A DNA stretch of 64,000 bases from Puccinia triticina (GCF_026914185.1 NC_070575.1:930001-994000), one strand, 5' to 3'. Shown: positions 1 to 13,000, numbered from the stretch's first letter. Notes: a model not told the origin generated them from the sequence alone. Numbers and translations are program-made.

Positions 1-429
1 GTCAGCATGGGCACGGCACGGGTATTGGTCTCCAAACTTGGTAAAGAGAGAGAGAGGAGCCGGTACCCGGCTCTGCCAAGAGTAGACTATGTACAAGTGT
101 AACGCCGCAGTAACTAGGTCTAAGGAAGTGAGAGATAAAGTTACGCGCGCATACAACTATGTACTAAGTTAGGTTTGCACTCTTGGATACCGTACACTCC
201 AACACTTTTCAACAACAAGCAACTTGTATTCTTGCGCCAAGAAATACATGTGTATGCATGCGCTGCCGGACCGGGTGAAGAACATGCAGCTGCAGGTGAG
301 CAGGCGACCTTCAACCACTCCAAACGGAGGCTGGTAATCAACTCAATATGACAGCTCGGTCGGCTTCAAAAAAGAGTCAACTTGGAACCAAGTTTCAAAG
401 AAGGTCAAGCGCCAGTTCAGTTATCCCAA
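1..429. other. No recognisable gene
   Basis: This left-edge stretch lies downstream of the broken MULE transposase. I see no ORF with family resemblance, no RNA gene and no clear repeat in it. Confidence 0.4.
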
Positions 430-3201
430 TCAATGTAAGCAATTGTAAATAGAATGTAGAGAAACATATACATGGTTGTTAAATTTGAGAATATGAGTGC
501 CAATCAGCTCCAAATACTCCTTGGTGAAACCTCTCGCCCGCTTCTTGGTGCTCTGTTGAAACTTATTGGCGCGTTGTTTGACAAATCCCGTGTTCACCTG
601 GCAGTGATCCCTGCCGAAATCGGGCTTGACAACATCACAGAAAGTCTGAGTCAGCTCATCGATGCGGGGCCGCTCAGATGCAGAGATGTATTTGGATTTA
701 AGGACACGGTGCCAGGCCTCCGCGTAATTGTTGGTATCCATTCCTTGGTGTGCGGTCTATTACAAGAAAGCAGAGAATCAGATCAATCCTAACTGATGAC
801 GGAACAGGAAAACACGTGAGACAAGGCTTGCAGTTTGATAGTGTAACAACCAGTGCTTAATGTAAGTATACCACTGTGAATCAACATACTCGGCAAACTT
901 CTTTGACACTTGCCGCCATTTGCTGAGATAGATCATCATTCGACTCTTTGGAAAATCGCCAGCATACAACACCTGTCGAAAGTCTTCCACTGCCTTGGAT
1001 CAACGGTGTATCCGCTGCGCTACGCTAAAAAAAGCGGCCTTTTAGCGTAGCGCAGCGGTTGACCGCTACATGACCAGACCAAAAAGCGATAGCGCAGCGA
1101 GAACACCTCTGCGCTACTCGCTACGCGCAGCGAGAACACCGCTGCGCTACTCGCTACGCGCAGCAATTGTCCGCTACCTCCCAGGGCCATTAGCGGAAGC
1201 GCAGCGAAAGCGAAAATTCGCTACGCTACCCGCTAAATTAGCGGATAGCAGAACAGTTTTATGTTCTAAACATGTTTTTATGTGGTTTAAAACCTTTTTC
1301 GAAAAGCGGCGCTGACCGCTACGTGTTCGCTTCTTTAGCGCGCTATTTTTTGATTTTTTTTCCGGAAAAATCAAAAAGCGCGTAGCGCAGCGATCTGCCC
1401 GCTGCGCGTAGCGCGTAGCGCAGCGACCCGAAAAATCGCTGCGCTACCCGCTTCGCTGCGCTAAACGCAGCGCAGCGGATACACCGTTGCTTGGATGATT
1501 GATTTCCTAAGTAGTTGACCGCTTTAGCCTTCAGTGCTTTCATGACGTGGAAAAAACACCAAAAGTGTCTTGGTGCATGTTCCATGAGGTCGCCGAACGC
1601 TGCCGAGATCGCCGTCTTGATAGCCAGAGCACAGTTGCTCATCACAGCAAGAGGCACAAGTCCGCAGGCAAATCGTATCCAAGTGAGTATGCGCTGAACC
1701 GGATCTCTGAGATGTTGCACATACAACAAAAAGTCAGGATTCATATCAGTTTCGTACTTTGACAGACAAGGAAAGGAGTTTTGAAGAATAAATTTTAGTA
1801 ATGGACACACTTAAATTGCTAGAGAGGTGGTAAAGGCCCAGCATACAGGCAACCCTTTGCCAGTGACGGGGTTGCGGATCAAGACCGTGTATAAGCTGAT
1901 TTTGCGGCCTTGGGAGAGGAAGCAGTTCTTCACCGTGTTGTGTGTTGCGTCAATGAATATCATGGTCTTGCCGTGTTCAAGCATCATTTTGCGTTGCCAT
2001 GGTGATTGAATTGCAAACAGGAAATCATCCGAGTTGGTCAACACGGGGGCATAAGTGTGCCAGCCGGCACGGTCCAAGTGCAATTGCCAGAGGGACATTG
2101 ACACAAAGATGTCTCGGTCCCGTCTTGCTTGGAAAGTGAGCCGTGTCTTGATGAGATAGTTGACATGGTCGTAGAGGACAGCATTGGCTGCTGGAACAAC
2201 AACACCCGTCTGAGTACAAAGCTGATGTGTTGGGGGTGCAATTGAATTTCAGTATTGGTGCTTTCCACACCTACCAGGAATAATAAAGAAAGGCTTACAG
2301 CATCAAGGTCTCGAGATGCTAAAAGGCGATGTATGCCTTTCCAACCAATACCCAAATCGACACGGGCAATGATCCAGTCATTGATGACCTTTGGGATCCG
2401 AGTACTTTCCATATCATCTTTAGTATTGAGTTTGTGTAAATGCTTCCAATGCCAATCAACACAAAGCAAGTCCGTGGCAATATCGTGGGTGATGGTGAAT
2501 TGCGCCTTGCATCCACACTTCCTGCCCGATGCTTCTTTCCGAGAATTAATTGGAGCATCATGGTGCCCGGTGCGAGGACATTTGTAGTAAAGCTTGAAGT
2601 GGTACTTGGTGGGCGGGCCGAGTTTCTTGATCGGAGGTATTTGAACTTTGTTGGTAAAGCAATTGTCAAGGGTCCAACGAACTGTCTCCTGCATTTTTTC
2701 AACAAAGAGCATGGCTTCGCCAATAGACCGGCTGGGGATGGAGAAGCAGAACGGATGAGTGTCAAATGCCGGAGAAGCGCCGCCTGACCAACGCACCATT
2801 TGCATCGTGCATGGAGGTAGTTTGACTCCGTGAGGTACTGGAACCTCTTCAATGAACGATTCTGGGACAATTTCTTCAATGTCAAGGATGAGTGGATATT
2901 TGTTGATTGTGGGTTTTTGTTGGTCATTTAGCATGACGAGCAGGGAAGAGAGCAATGAAGAGTGCGCAGATGATGATGAGTTGGCGTTCACGGCGGTTGA
3001 TAGCATGGTTTCAATGAGGATTGCCGCGTTAAGGATAAGGGGAACTGGGTTGGTGATGGTGCGGGGTGTGGAGGGGTGGAAGGGGGTGAAGGGGGATATC
3101 TGACAGGGAGGCAAGAAAAGGATAATAGGAGGCTGCAAATGTAGAGGTAAACAATGGAAGGAACGCAAAAAGTAATATGGTAAGGTTGATGGGATTTGCA
3201 A
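430..3201 (-). pseudogene. MULE-type transposase gene, interrupted by a MITE
   Basis: Minus-strand transposase of the Mutator-like (MULE) superfamily, read in pieces. The N-terminal part (2299-3201) has a zinc-finger-like region with CPRTGHHDAP and GRKCGCKAQF followed by a WHWKHLH motif, as in FAR1/MULE proteins. The catalytic part (about 1880-2220) contains FIDATHNTVKN, the first catalytic aspartate context, and PVCWAFTTS. The C-terminal part (430-741) has TNNYAEAWHRVLKSKY, the usual TNN..W...K block. Introns are inferred at about 2222-2298 (GT-AG), about 1744-1806 (only a GC-AG pair keeps the frame, because a stop follows before any GT) and about 742-790 (frame not cleanly resolved). A 489 bp element sits inside the exon at 1001-1489. 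Without that element and one copy of its 7 bp duplication, the frame runs straight from NQSSK into AVEDFRQ. The true start is uncertain; several ATGs are available upstream of 2930. Confidence 0.75.
1001..1489. mobile_element. Non-autonomous TIR element (MITE) inside MULE exon
   Basis: The ends are inverted repeats starting CAACGGTGTATCCGCTGC, about 21 bp perfect and then imperfect. Direct 7 bp flanks CTTGGAT lie at 994-1000 and 1490-1496. The interior is GC-rich and built from short permutations of GCGTAGCGCAGCG, unlike the surrounding exon. It encodes nothing recognisable. A 7 bp duplication does not point clearly to one superfamily; hAT (8 bp) and P-like (7-8 bp) elements are the nearest. 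Confidence 0.88.
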
Positions 3202-3880
3202 GCTTATGTTAGAGATGGTGTATCAAAGCAGGTAAAGTGTGATTGTTGTAATAGTGTGATGGATGGAGATCAGTTGTAATCAGTTGCCAAACAAGAAAAT
3301 AAACTGGCTCCAGGCCGGTGGATATGTATTTACTTGAAATTGTTGTGGAGAATGGGGGGTTAGCAATTCACTGGTAGCAGTGGTCCTTTTTATCAGGCCC
3401 TACGGTCCCAGGGCTCCCCTTGGGAAGACAATACTCCAAATTTTTTACTTTGGAGTCGAACTCAGACAACCGGAAATGCAACATTGTGTAGGATAATCAT
3501 GGTCCTCATCATAACCACCGGGCCGGAAATCCAAGGCGGTAATTACACACTGAGATTGTATGTAAGTGTGTGATACCATTTTTTTCCTGGGACCCATTTC
3601 TAAGGTTACGTGTCCGGATTAAGAATTGCTTAGGGTATTTTCAACCGAGCCCCAGAATGCCCATCAACCGCAGCTCCAAGTGGCCATGTATTGAGCAAAT
3701 CAAGCAAATCAACTTGGCCTGGTTGCAAACAACCAAATGTTAATAAAAAAAGATCCAATGGGCCCAATTGTTAACCAGCCAGATAGCCAAGCTGATCAGA
3801 CATTTGGAGCAGCATACAGCCCAGTTAATCAATCCAAAAGCTGAGGAAATCCTGAATCAGTCTCAATCAGATGTTGCCCA
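3202..3880. other. Intergenic stretch, no gene seen
   Basis: Spacer between the MULE remnant and a solo LTR. I see no convincing coding frame or RNA gene. It may hold decayed transposon sequence. Confidence 0.35.
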
Positions 3881-3885
3881 AGAAG

Positions 3886-4136
3886 TGTAAGGGTTTCACC
3901 CTTACTGAGACAGAACTAAGTTAGATTCACATATGCATATTCATTTACGTAGTTGGATTTCTATTTAAGTTGTTGTACTTGACTTCTCTCACTTTCTCTT
4001 CTTCCCGAAGCTGGTCTTCACCCTTCTCCTCCTTTCATCAGCCGATCTCAGGAAATTACATTCTTTTTTATAGACTTCTGGCCTTTGGCCCTCCGTCCCA
4101 CCGATCCTTCCAGTGAGGGTTCACGGAACCCTTACA
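3886..4136. mobile_element. Small solo LTR, 251 bp
   Basis: The unit starts TGTAAGGGTTTCACCC and ends GGAACCCTTACA, so it has TG...CA ends with imperfect inverted termini. It is flanked by the 5 bp direct repeat AGAAG at 3881-3885 and 4137-4141. It holds a pyrimidine-rich stretch (CTTCTCTCACTTTCTC) and no coding sequence. TG...CA ends plus a 5 bp duplication fit a solo LTR; a TRIM-like unit is the alternative. Confidence 0.75.
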
Positions 4137-4159
4137 AGAAGTTATTCCAGGACTTATTA

Positions 4160-4360
4160 GGGGGGTTCACAATAGGATAAAAATAAAACTTTAGAGCCTA
4201 TATTAAGCCCTTTATGAACAACTTTTTTAAAAATGAAGAAGTTTCTCTGATTGTCAAGGGACACTCAATCCTGTACATCTTGCCAACTTTTTAAAAAGTT
4301 GTTGATAAAGGCCTTAAAATTGGCTCTAAAGTTTTATTTTTATCCTATTGTGAACCCCCC
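4160..4360. mobile_element. Tc1/mariner-type (Stowaway-like) MITE
   Basis: A 201 bp element with near-perfect inverted termini of about 39 bp, beginning GGGGGGTTCACAATAGGA, flanked on both sides by TA (4158-4159 and 4361-4362). A second inner inverted pair, CAACTTTTTAAAAA-like, would let most of the element fold on itself. The TA duplication and small size are typical of mariner-derived MITEs. Confidence 0.85.
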
Positions 4361-4362
4361 TA

Positions 4363-4898
4363 TTTCAATAGCATATAACCGCCGCGACCAACTTATAATT
4401 ATGTCCCTATTGTAGAAATCAAAGCTAATCTCTCAACATTTTTGCGGGCCAATCAGGAACCTGTCTCTTGATTCCAAGCAAAATAGCGCGGAAATCTGGG
4501 AAACTGAAGGTTTTATAAAAAGGCGCGCTCAGTAGTTGACAGAATCGCGCACTGGGGTGGCATCGTCAAGTCTCCGACCTAAAGTGCAACAGACACTTTT
4601 TCAAAGCCACTCAAACGGACGGTCCGGGGGACTCGCGCGGCAAAGTTATATGTTAGGACATTTCTGTTTCTAATTGATCATAAATATACATTGAGATCAC
4701 CATTAAGTTTGGGCTACAAATATAGATCAATGAGCTGTATTGGAGGTAAACAATTTGCAATAATCTCGAGGCCCCTTCGGATTCAAGAAGTAACTTTGAT
4801 AAGATACACGAAGAAAAAAAGGAAGAAAAAAAGAGCGAGAGTTCATGAGCAGTTAGAAAATTGAACTCCGAATTATCATTGGCGCCTCGAAGGAAAGC
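4363..4898. other. 3' flank of the OPT gene
   Basis: Lies downstream of the OPT stop codon at 4899-4901. It should hold the 3' UTR and terminator. I see no other gene. Confidence 0.35.
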
Positions 4899-7800
4899 TC
4901 ACGTTGGGATTTTGACTTGGAAGCCAGCACCGCCTTGAAAGAAAAACGCCAACAATACCACAGCTATCTGAGTACCTCCATCAAGCTAAAAAGACCAACA
5001 TTAATCAGCTTTCAGTATTATGACTCCGTCTGAAAATAATTCTCGTCAACTTACAGCAGCGCATAAGATGTAACTTCATCATTTGAAATAAAAGAAAGTT
5101 GTCAGTTATTTCACTTTTACGGAATCGCCGTGCTATTTTGTAGAGTCAGAAACTTGGGCAGCAGACGTACTTGTATTTATTGTACCTGAGAAAATGATCA
5201 AAAGAGGAGAAGATTCAGTGATTGAGCCGAACGCTTCGCCGGTTCAACAGACGGCAAGAGTTGAACTTACCACTTGAAATGATATTTCCGCATGAAGAAC
5301 TGAGATATAAAGCCTACAATGACCGCTGTGAAGCGCCCAGCGTTCGCACCTGAATGAAGCAATTATCAATTAGTCAGCTGAAGGTATTAAACGTAACAGC
5401 TTGGTTGTCATTATAGAGCACTGACCGAACATCCCATGTGATAAACTGGCAATAAACAGAGAGCTGTTTATTTTTGCGAAGATGCTTTTAGGGTTATACC
5501 TATTAAAAATAATAAAAGGGACGGGTACAAGGAACCCTACAAGGAGAAAATATGGAACAATGGCCTGGATCGAGTGAAACAGATAACTTTCAGTTTTCCT
5601 GAATAGTGAAAGAATACTTGGAAAAACAATTAATCTGGGATTACATAGATTTTTCCGGGGTAGTAGATGTCCCGACTGAATAATCCCCATCTATAATTTT
5701 AACATAAATACGTAGGAGGTTAGCTTGGAGAGAGATAGTACAAGTAATTTTTCGGTGCTGTTTGTTGACTTACGCAGTTGATTGAGATGCTATGACACTC
5801 AAGTGCATGCCCTAAATTGGACAAAAATGGAAAGATTTGTGATTAGTGTGTTGATCAAAGTTGGATCAATTGGATCAGCTCAAGCCCACAGAGAATATCC
5901 CGTTTCCACTGGGCATTAATAGGACTTCGCGCTGAGCATTAACTATCGAGAGCATCACGAAAATATGGACGAATCCGCCAGTGATTCTATATATAAAAAC
6001 ACATCTTAACTTTTCATAACAGGCGATATTGCAAAATGAACGGAATTCTTACGTTCCAATAAGCTGAGCCATTACCACGGAAAACTGCTGGCCCGCATCA
6101 GCTTCTAGAATACTTGGGCAGAGGAAGAAAGTTGATGAAATTCTTACCGGAGCAAGGTGCATATAGGTCCCTAGCTTCAAGTCTTTGAGCATGAGTACAC
6201 TTTGCTTAACGCTAGTTGAACCGTACCTGGATTCCCCAAAATGCAATAGTCAGACAGGTAAAAGTAAGACACTCCGATGTGAAATCAATGATAAGCTCAC
6301 ATCGTGAACCACATTGTTCCGATAGCATTCCCAGGAAACAGGATACCACTGAAAAAAGAGAGGCTCTAAAGATTAATCATATGATCAAATTTAAGGCGAC
6401 GAGGTTCTGCATACCCTAGCATTTGCGTGACGGCTTTATGTTCCAGCATCAAAATGACAAGCCAAAAGTTACGCGTCGCATTCAGCTTTGTTTGCATAAT
6501 CCGGTCAAGAACAGGCGGAGATTGGACAAAGATGAACTCACGTGCAGTATAAAGATGGATACCAAGAGTTCCATAGAAATAGCCTGAAGCGAGCCTAAAT
6601 TAAGAAGTACTTTAGTTTGATCAACTGTCAATCTGGGTCAGCGATACTTACGATAGCACAAAGGAAATCAAAAGCGATACGGCCAAGGCCTCCGGAGTAA
6701 GTCCAGAATCTGCCAAGTAACATGATAGGAACGCTAGTGCGGTCGCTCCTACAAGAATTGCGGCGTAGGCGCTTTATATCCAAAAGCAAGCAGCTCCAAG
6801 TAATCAGATGCAAGTTCAAATCCGTTTAAACAAACTGAAAATCTTACTATGCTGGAAAGTCCCGCATCTTCTTCGTTATTTCTCGATGTGGGCAAGGATT
6901 CGAAATCTTCCCGCGCAGCTTTATTTGTTTCCTGTTCTCCAGATATGAAACGAGACTGACATATCCGCCGATTGTTACCGAAGCAGATGAGGCCATACAT
7001 AAAAATGCTTTGGATAACACAAATGTAGTGGCGAAGGATGGCGCGCCCAGTTGTTCGATAACAGTCGCATTTCCGGTTCCATTTTTCATGACAGCACTGG
7101 TCAAGTTGTATCTGTGTCCATTTTTATCGAAGATGCTGTATGAAATGAAGGGAAGATGGCCTCCATCTTTTCATATCAAAGTCAAACCAAGTCGTTCCAA
7201 ATGTAATGAGACGGTTTTATTCGAGCACACGTACTGAACCAATTAAACGTATAAGCACCCGAGTATATGATGATGCATCCGAAGTACGCCACCCAATCAG
7301 TCATCTGCAATGAAGGTTAATAAAAACTTTCTTTGTCAGGCTAGGAGCTCACATTCGTGTAAAAGTTAGATGAGTAAAATAGACAACTTACCTGGGCCAG
7401 GAGGGGCACAAAAAGCGGCGAATGACTGCCTACCAAAGTCCAATCCCCACTGAAAGCCATTAGACCTATATTATCAATGAAATAGGTTTAAATAAGCGTT
7501 ATCCCCAATTCGAAAAATTCTTCTTGAATTCAAAAAAACCTGAAAGACTTACCCATGCCTTCTGCAGGCAAAGAACCGCCAAACAAGTTTGTAATTGCCG
7601 GGACTTTAGGTAAAGCGAGGCACCAGATGCTAATTGCTGAAAGGGCTGGAGCAAGGTAAGTCGGAAGTATTTCATCTGCGAATCATCAAAACATGTGGGT
7701 CCGTCAGCCTTGCCGTAATTCTGTTGCGAACAAGTATACCTTGATTTACACAGGGAGATAGATGCTATCGTTTTCTTGAAGAAGCTCATTTGTTCCACAG

Positions 7801-9047
7801 TTCTTTTTGATTCGCTAGACATGGACTGAAACAGTGCCACGACGGGTAGCACGCCGCTAGAAAGAAGTATGTAAAGAATAAGCAATGCGTACTTTGAATT
7901 CAGAGCGGACTGAAGAGTTGACTTACGGATAAGTGATTTCGGCTGGATAAACCAGGATCGGGCGCAACAGCCTGGCGGGAAAACGACGACTTGGTGAGTA
8001 TTGCCCGATATTAATTATTTTGGTTAAGATGAATTGAGGTGAATTTTTACCCTGCCATTCCATATCCTATCAGCTGACTACTCAGCAGTGTCATAATAGA
8101 GACGACAAGACTCATGCTTTTCTCGAACATGACATCTTGAGACGCAATAACCTGTTAAGGAAAATTCCATCAGCATCTCCACTTGCTTGCCTGATTCTCA
8201 AATGATAAACTTACTTCCACTCCAAGCACACCGGCAGACGCGGAAGCTGCCATGATAACGCTGAATACAGTCTCTTTCTGTGAGAGACCACATTGAATGA
8301 GTTTTTTCATAAAAAGGATAACAAATAAATTCTGAGCTAACTAACTGTGTCCAATGATCCTGGATTCCACCAATGCGGACCCGGGATCGTGGCGAAAAAT
8401 TTGCCCATGATCAAGCAGATTATCTACCAAGGAGTTGTAAGCTTGATGAAGATAACCAAACCACAAAGACGACGGACATACCTGAAGAAATAGGATATCT
8501 ACGTTAAAGTGTACGGGCTTGAACATGAAAACCTACAGGAAATCACCTTGTTCACGTTTAGCAACCTGACAGGTTATTTCAATGTTAGTGAATGACTGAC
8601 CTCCGCTATCGCGGCTCCGAAGATGGAAGCTAGTAATCCAGTCAAGACGGAGCGGAAGGTCATAGTGCGCTGGCCGCTGTCGTCTTGAATCTCGGTGGTC
8701 AGGACAGCCATATCGTCAAACGGATCAGAATAATTTTCATTCTTGGGGAGTGGCAACCCAGTAGCCACACCACTGGAATCCGCCGACTGAGTGCGTTTGG
8801 AAAGATGCCCTTCTACGATGGTGGATTCTTCCTTGTTCTCCAGCTCATCGATTAGCTTCGTCGAGTACCTCGCCGGATTCCGTGCCTGTGCTGTGAGGTC
8901 ATCCTGATACGTGAATTTCGACCTGGCCTGACAGCTAGCCCTGGGCTGATGTGGGAGAGTAACAGGAAGTATAGCGACTGGGTCTGGAGGATGTGAACCT
9001 TCTGGCGAGGAACCATTCTTATCGGCTTTTTCGCAGGTCGGCCCCAT
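4899..9047 (-). CDS. OPT-family oligopeptide transporter, many exons
   Basis: Proton-coupled peptide transporter of the OPT family, expected in the plasma membrane. It starts at the ATG at 9047 (MGPTCEKADK); the same frame upstream has no ATG before a stop. Exons read from splice sites include 8601-9047, 8482-8532, 8346-8423 and the last one, 4899-4985; in total I count roughly 17. Family landmarks appear in order: TFRSVLTGLLASIFGAA (first membrane segment), VHFNVDILFLQ, GPHWWNPGSLDT, IGYGMAGLLRP then LVYPAEITYP, LPVVALFQSMS, LPTYLAPALSAIS with LFGGSLPAEGMG, LFPGNAIGTMWFTMYG, LKDLKLGTYMHLAP, NAQREVLLMPSGNG, WGLFSRDIYYPGKIY, NAGRFTAVIVGFISQFF and the closing LDGGTQIAVVLLAFF. The soluble N-terminus (about 140 residues) is Ser/Lys-rich. 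The protein is about 700 residues, slightly short for fungal OPTs. Two or three exon joins in the middle (about 6.4-7.3 kb) are not settled. Confidence 0.88.
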
Positions 9048-10069
9048 TTTCTTTTTCTCCTTAGAAAGAAGAGTCACCGCGTTGGAGGATGAACTTGACG
9101 ACGAGAATTTCAAGAAATGTTTGGAAAAAGATGGGAAAGTGCTACCCAGGATTGTGCTGTCGACGTTGACCAGAACGTTGAGGTTGGGAAATTGTGGATG
9201 GCCGATGACCTTCTTGGCTTATAAAGACAACGGGAGCAGCTTGCAATCCGTGATTCTATGTAAATATTGTACCAGATAAATATTTATGTCATGATGAACT
9301 GCCGCTTGCCCCGGTTTGTGTTCACAGCCCAACTCATGGAAAGCTCCCGAAGACTAACAAAGAGAGCGTTACTACGAATCGCAAGAGTGTTCGAATGTTG
9401 GTATGGGATTATTTTTCAGCCTTGTCGCTCCCGCTTTCCCGACTAAAAGCCTCGAGGAGTCTTTGTTGCTCACCGGCACAACCCGGCTAAAAGTGAGGAT
9501 CGTACACCGAGAACAGATCACTTTACACCGGGAACAGATCACTTCACACCGGGAACAGATCACTGGACGGCTACACATCAGCCTAAGCACATCCTTCCAC
9601 TTCGACCCTTAGCCAATATCCCGCGTGGCATATCCGGCAGATAATCCGGGATATCTGGTGAGGGACCGCAGATCACACCAGATATCTGAAACCCGAGGTT
9701 CCGAAACCTGCGGATAGGGGCGGATATTTCTGGATCTGAGGCGGGGCTCATCAGGATGCAGAGGCCCAGCGGAATAGACACGCGCAAAAGATGAGAGGAA
9801 ACTGGCGAATGGCCTGAGCTTAACACAGTCCCTCGAAACTTCGGGGGTGAACTCGCGAAGCGTGGAAACCACAACGTGGTGCACTGCCTGTCTGGATGCG
9901 GGAAGAAAGACTTCGTTTGAAAAAAAAAAAAAAAAAAAAAAGGCGATAACGCCCAGGTTGATGATATGAATTGTGAGATGCATTTTTGAGACTTAAATTG
10001 ACGAGAGTCGAATTGAGATTTTGGGTATCCAAGTACCAAGAAGAAGAGCAAAAACAGAGACAAATAATT
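9048..10069. other. OPT-ERB1 intergenic region
   Basis: Holds the OPT promoter and 5' UTR and the ERB1 3' end. It contains a 21 bp tandem repeat (9504-9566) and an A22 homopolymer at 9920-9941. Both strands have open frames here, but none resembles a protein family; the poly-A run makes Lys/Phe tracts in them. Confidence 0.4.
9504..9566. repeat. 21 bp tandem repeat, three copies
   Basis: Three units of ACACCGGGAACAGATCACTT plus one variable base, with one or two substitutions between units. They lie about 460 bp upstream of the OPT start codon. They could be a regulatory minisatellite, but nothing shows function. Confidence 0.85.
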
Positions 10070-13000
10070 TTAAGAACACCACAGTCTTGCGACCCCATCA
10101 GCGCCGACACTAACAATCCACGGTTCGGTTGGATGCCAGACGGAATCCAAGACACCCAACGATTGGTTAACAGTGTGTGCACCCTTGATGAGTTTGAGTG
10201 GAACAATCAGAGGGTTCATCATCAGATCATTAAAAACTTTCGCATGGAAGATTTGGATATTCCCGTCATCCGATGTTGACGAGAATAGCGGGAACTTGGG
10301 CGAAAATGAAACTGATCGAATGGCTTTTTCATGATACCTAGCAAAATACAAGCAATTTCCATTGAGAATTAGTATGTGATAAATCAAAGCTATTGGTAAC
10401 AATACGATTTTGACTGACCTCAGTGTTTTGTAGGGCCGTTCACTAAGATCCATATCATGCCAAACCAAACGCTTATCATAACTACCAATGATGACATTAT
10501 CGCCCAAGGGATGGACATCAAGACTGGAAATCCACTTGACGCCGGGTTGGAGGGTTTTGAGTAGGGTCTGGGCGAGGAGATCGTAGACTTTGACAAGCTG
10601 CTGGGTGGCGACGAAGAGAAGAGGCTTGAATGGATGGAAGATGATTTTTTGGACGATCCCTCTGGTTTTTCTGAAAGGGGATTGTGTTTGATGTTTCGAA
10701 AGTTGATGGATCAGGACCGATTGGTTTCCCGCTTCGGTAGCCACACTTCCAAAGTAGTCTCCGCGTTTATGCCAGCTCACTTGCTTCGGCGTTCCCGGTA
10801 CTCCGATCTCGATCAAGATACCTTTCCTTCGCTCGTCTTCGCTCGCCCGGCTCCATTTGGCTGCTGTCACTTTTGACCCTTCAGTCGCTGTCTCGAATCC
10901 TAAATGGGCTGCCTGGATCGTGTCTTCCGCCAATGAAGGGGATAGAACTGGAAGGGGTGACAAGAGGTAGATGCGTCCATTTCTAATATGAAAGATCACA
11001 TTCAGTTCCATGGTGCCCCTGTTGAGAGATCAAAAAAGAGGAATCGTGTGACTGACACAACTACACTCAGGATGCATTTCCGTCCGTCTGGGCACCATTC
11101 AACAGAATATACCGGGCTCTCGTCCTTTCCACCCAGCTTCCAACTCATAGCACATCGCCCGACTTTACATTCCCACACACGAACCTGACCATCATCTGAG
11201 CCAGTCGCAACCCACATTCCAGTGGGATCAATGGAGACGGTACGAATACGCGCACCATTCTCATGAACATATTCAATCGAGCAGAATGATGGAAACGGGC
11301 GCAAATCTTTGGGAGAGGGTAGCTTGGGTAGAAGTTCAGAGGGGTCTGAGATATCCAGCTTGGGTCTCCGTCTCAACATTCGTGGCGCCAAATAGAGATC
11401 CAAACACCGATCGAATCGCTCTTGAAGGAAATTTGAATACCCAGGGACGAGTCTCAAACTGGGATTTTTGGTCGGGATGAAGTCGAGCTTACGGTCGCTG
11501 GGCTCAGCTTCTTCCCAGGCTTTCCGTTCTTCGTCGTCAAACAAGTATTCCTCTGGTGGATTGTAGCTTTCAACATGACCAGGGAGCTTCAGCTTAGGTG
11601 CGGGCATATACATTGGTCCCATCGGTCGTGGTTGATCCTCGCCAGACCAGATCCCATAGAATTGTGGCTTTTCGACTTTAGGTTTGTTGGGCACGATCCT
11701 GCCCTGCCGAATTGCTCTAACAATCTTCATCACTTTCTTGTGCTCCCACTTGGATGGGATGAACCGTCGCTTGGCTATATGGGACGCAAGGAAAAAGTTC
11801 AGGATTATGAAACTATTGTTGGAGTCCAGAGAAAAAACCTACGCTCTGGCTTGGCGGATAAAGGTTGAGTCATTTCTTTACCCTTGCCAGTGAAGAATTC
11901 ATTCAAAGGTTCATACGGATCGAATTGAGCATCGGGCTGTGTTAAATGAATAGGAAAAAGAAGTGTATAGACCAAGTCCCATCAGTTTAAAAGCGCAGCC
12001 ATGAGCTTGGTGAGAGACGAGGCAAGGAAGAGAAATCCATTACATTTTCAGCTTTGGCCAGTTTGTGGATGATCTCCAACTCTTCATCTGTCAAGGCCAC
12101 GTTCTTCTGAAGTAATTTATCTTCCACACTTGTCCTGCGATCAATGACCAATCATGATTTTTACTTTGTCAGCGTATGGATTTTTTGATCCCCCCGTCAA
12201 ATAGAAGGAAGAATAAAATAAAATAAAATAAAAGAGGAAGGAGAAAGCCAACCATGAGGTGGGGTCCTCTATCCCAGCCAGAAACTTGTCAAGTTCGTCT
12301 CCCTTCGCCGGTCTCATGATCTTTTTTCCGTTGATATCGTATCCGATATGCGGCATGTCATCATAGAAATGTGAGGGTATGTTTCCGATTCGATTAGGTG
12401 CCTGAATGATATAGTGAACGGATTCAGCTTTCGGATACGGTATGTAGGGAAGGACACTTCAACTCAGATTTTTGAGCACTTACATCTTCTGTGGAGCTTT
12501 CACTGCCATAGCCGGGTTCGATCTCATCCCATACGTTGATTTTGGCGCCCTTGACAAAAGCGGAGGGTTTTGAAATTGCTCTGCTCATGTAATCTGTCTT
12601 CCTGCCCAACATGGAGAACGAAGGGTCGATGACTTCGGATTCATCTTCGTTGGGTTTGAAGCTTGACCGGGCGACCAGGTTATCGAGATTATCTGATGAT
12701 AGATCGTTGCTACCTTCGGAAGCAGAATCATCTAGCAGACTTCCTAGTTCTTCATCTTCTACTTCGTCCGATACATCGAGGCTTTCATCATCATCATCAT
12801 CCTCTTCATCTATCTCATTGTCTCGTTCTTGATTAGTCTCTTTCTCCGATCCACTTTGCTCTCCTTCATCATCACTCAGGAACAGCTCTGGAAAAGGGCC
12901 CTCTTCGATATCTTCTTCCGATTCACTTCCCGATCCTTCTTTTTCTTCCGGGGAAATCGGTCGTACTACAACAGGTGCTTTTTTAGAGGGCTGTATTTTT

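Noticed and set aside
472..792. Plus-strand frame opposite the MULE C-terminus
   Set aside because: Shadow of the transposase; the minus-strand frame carries the TNNYAEAWH motif.
9578..10063. Overlapping open frames with Phe or Lys runs between OPT and ERB1
   Set aside because: They depend on an A22 homopolymer and overlap in several frames; no protein-like features.
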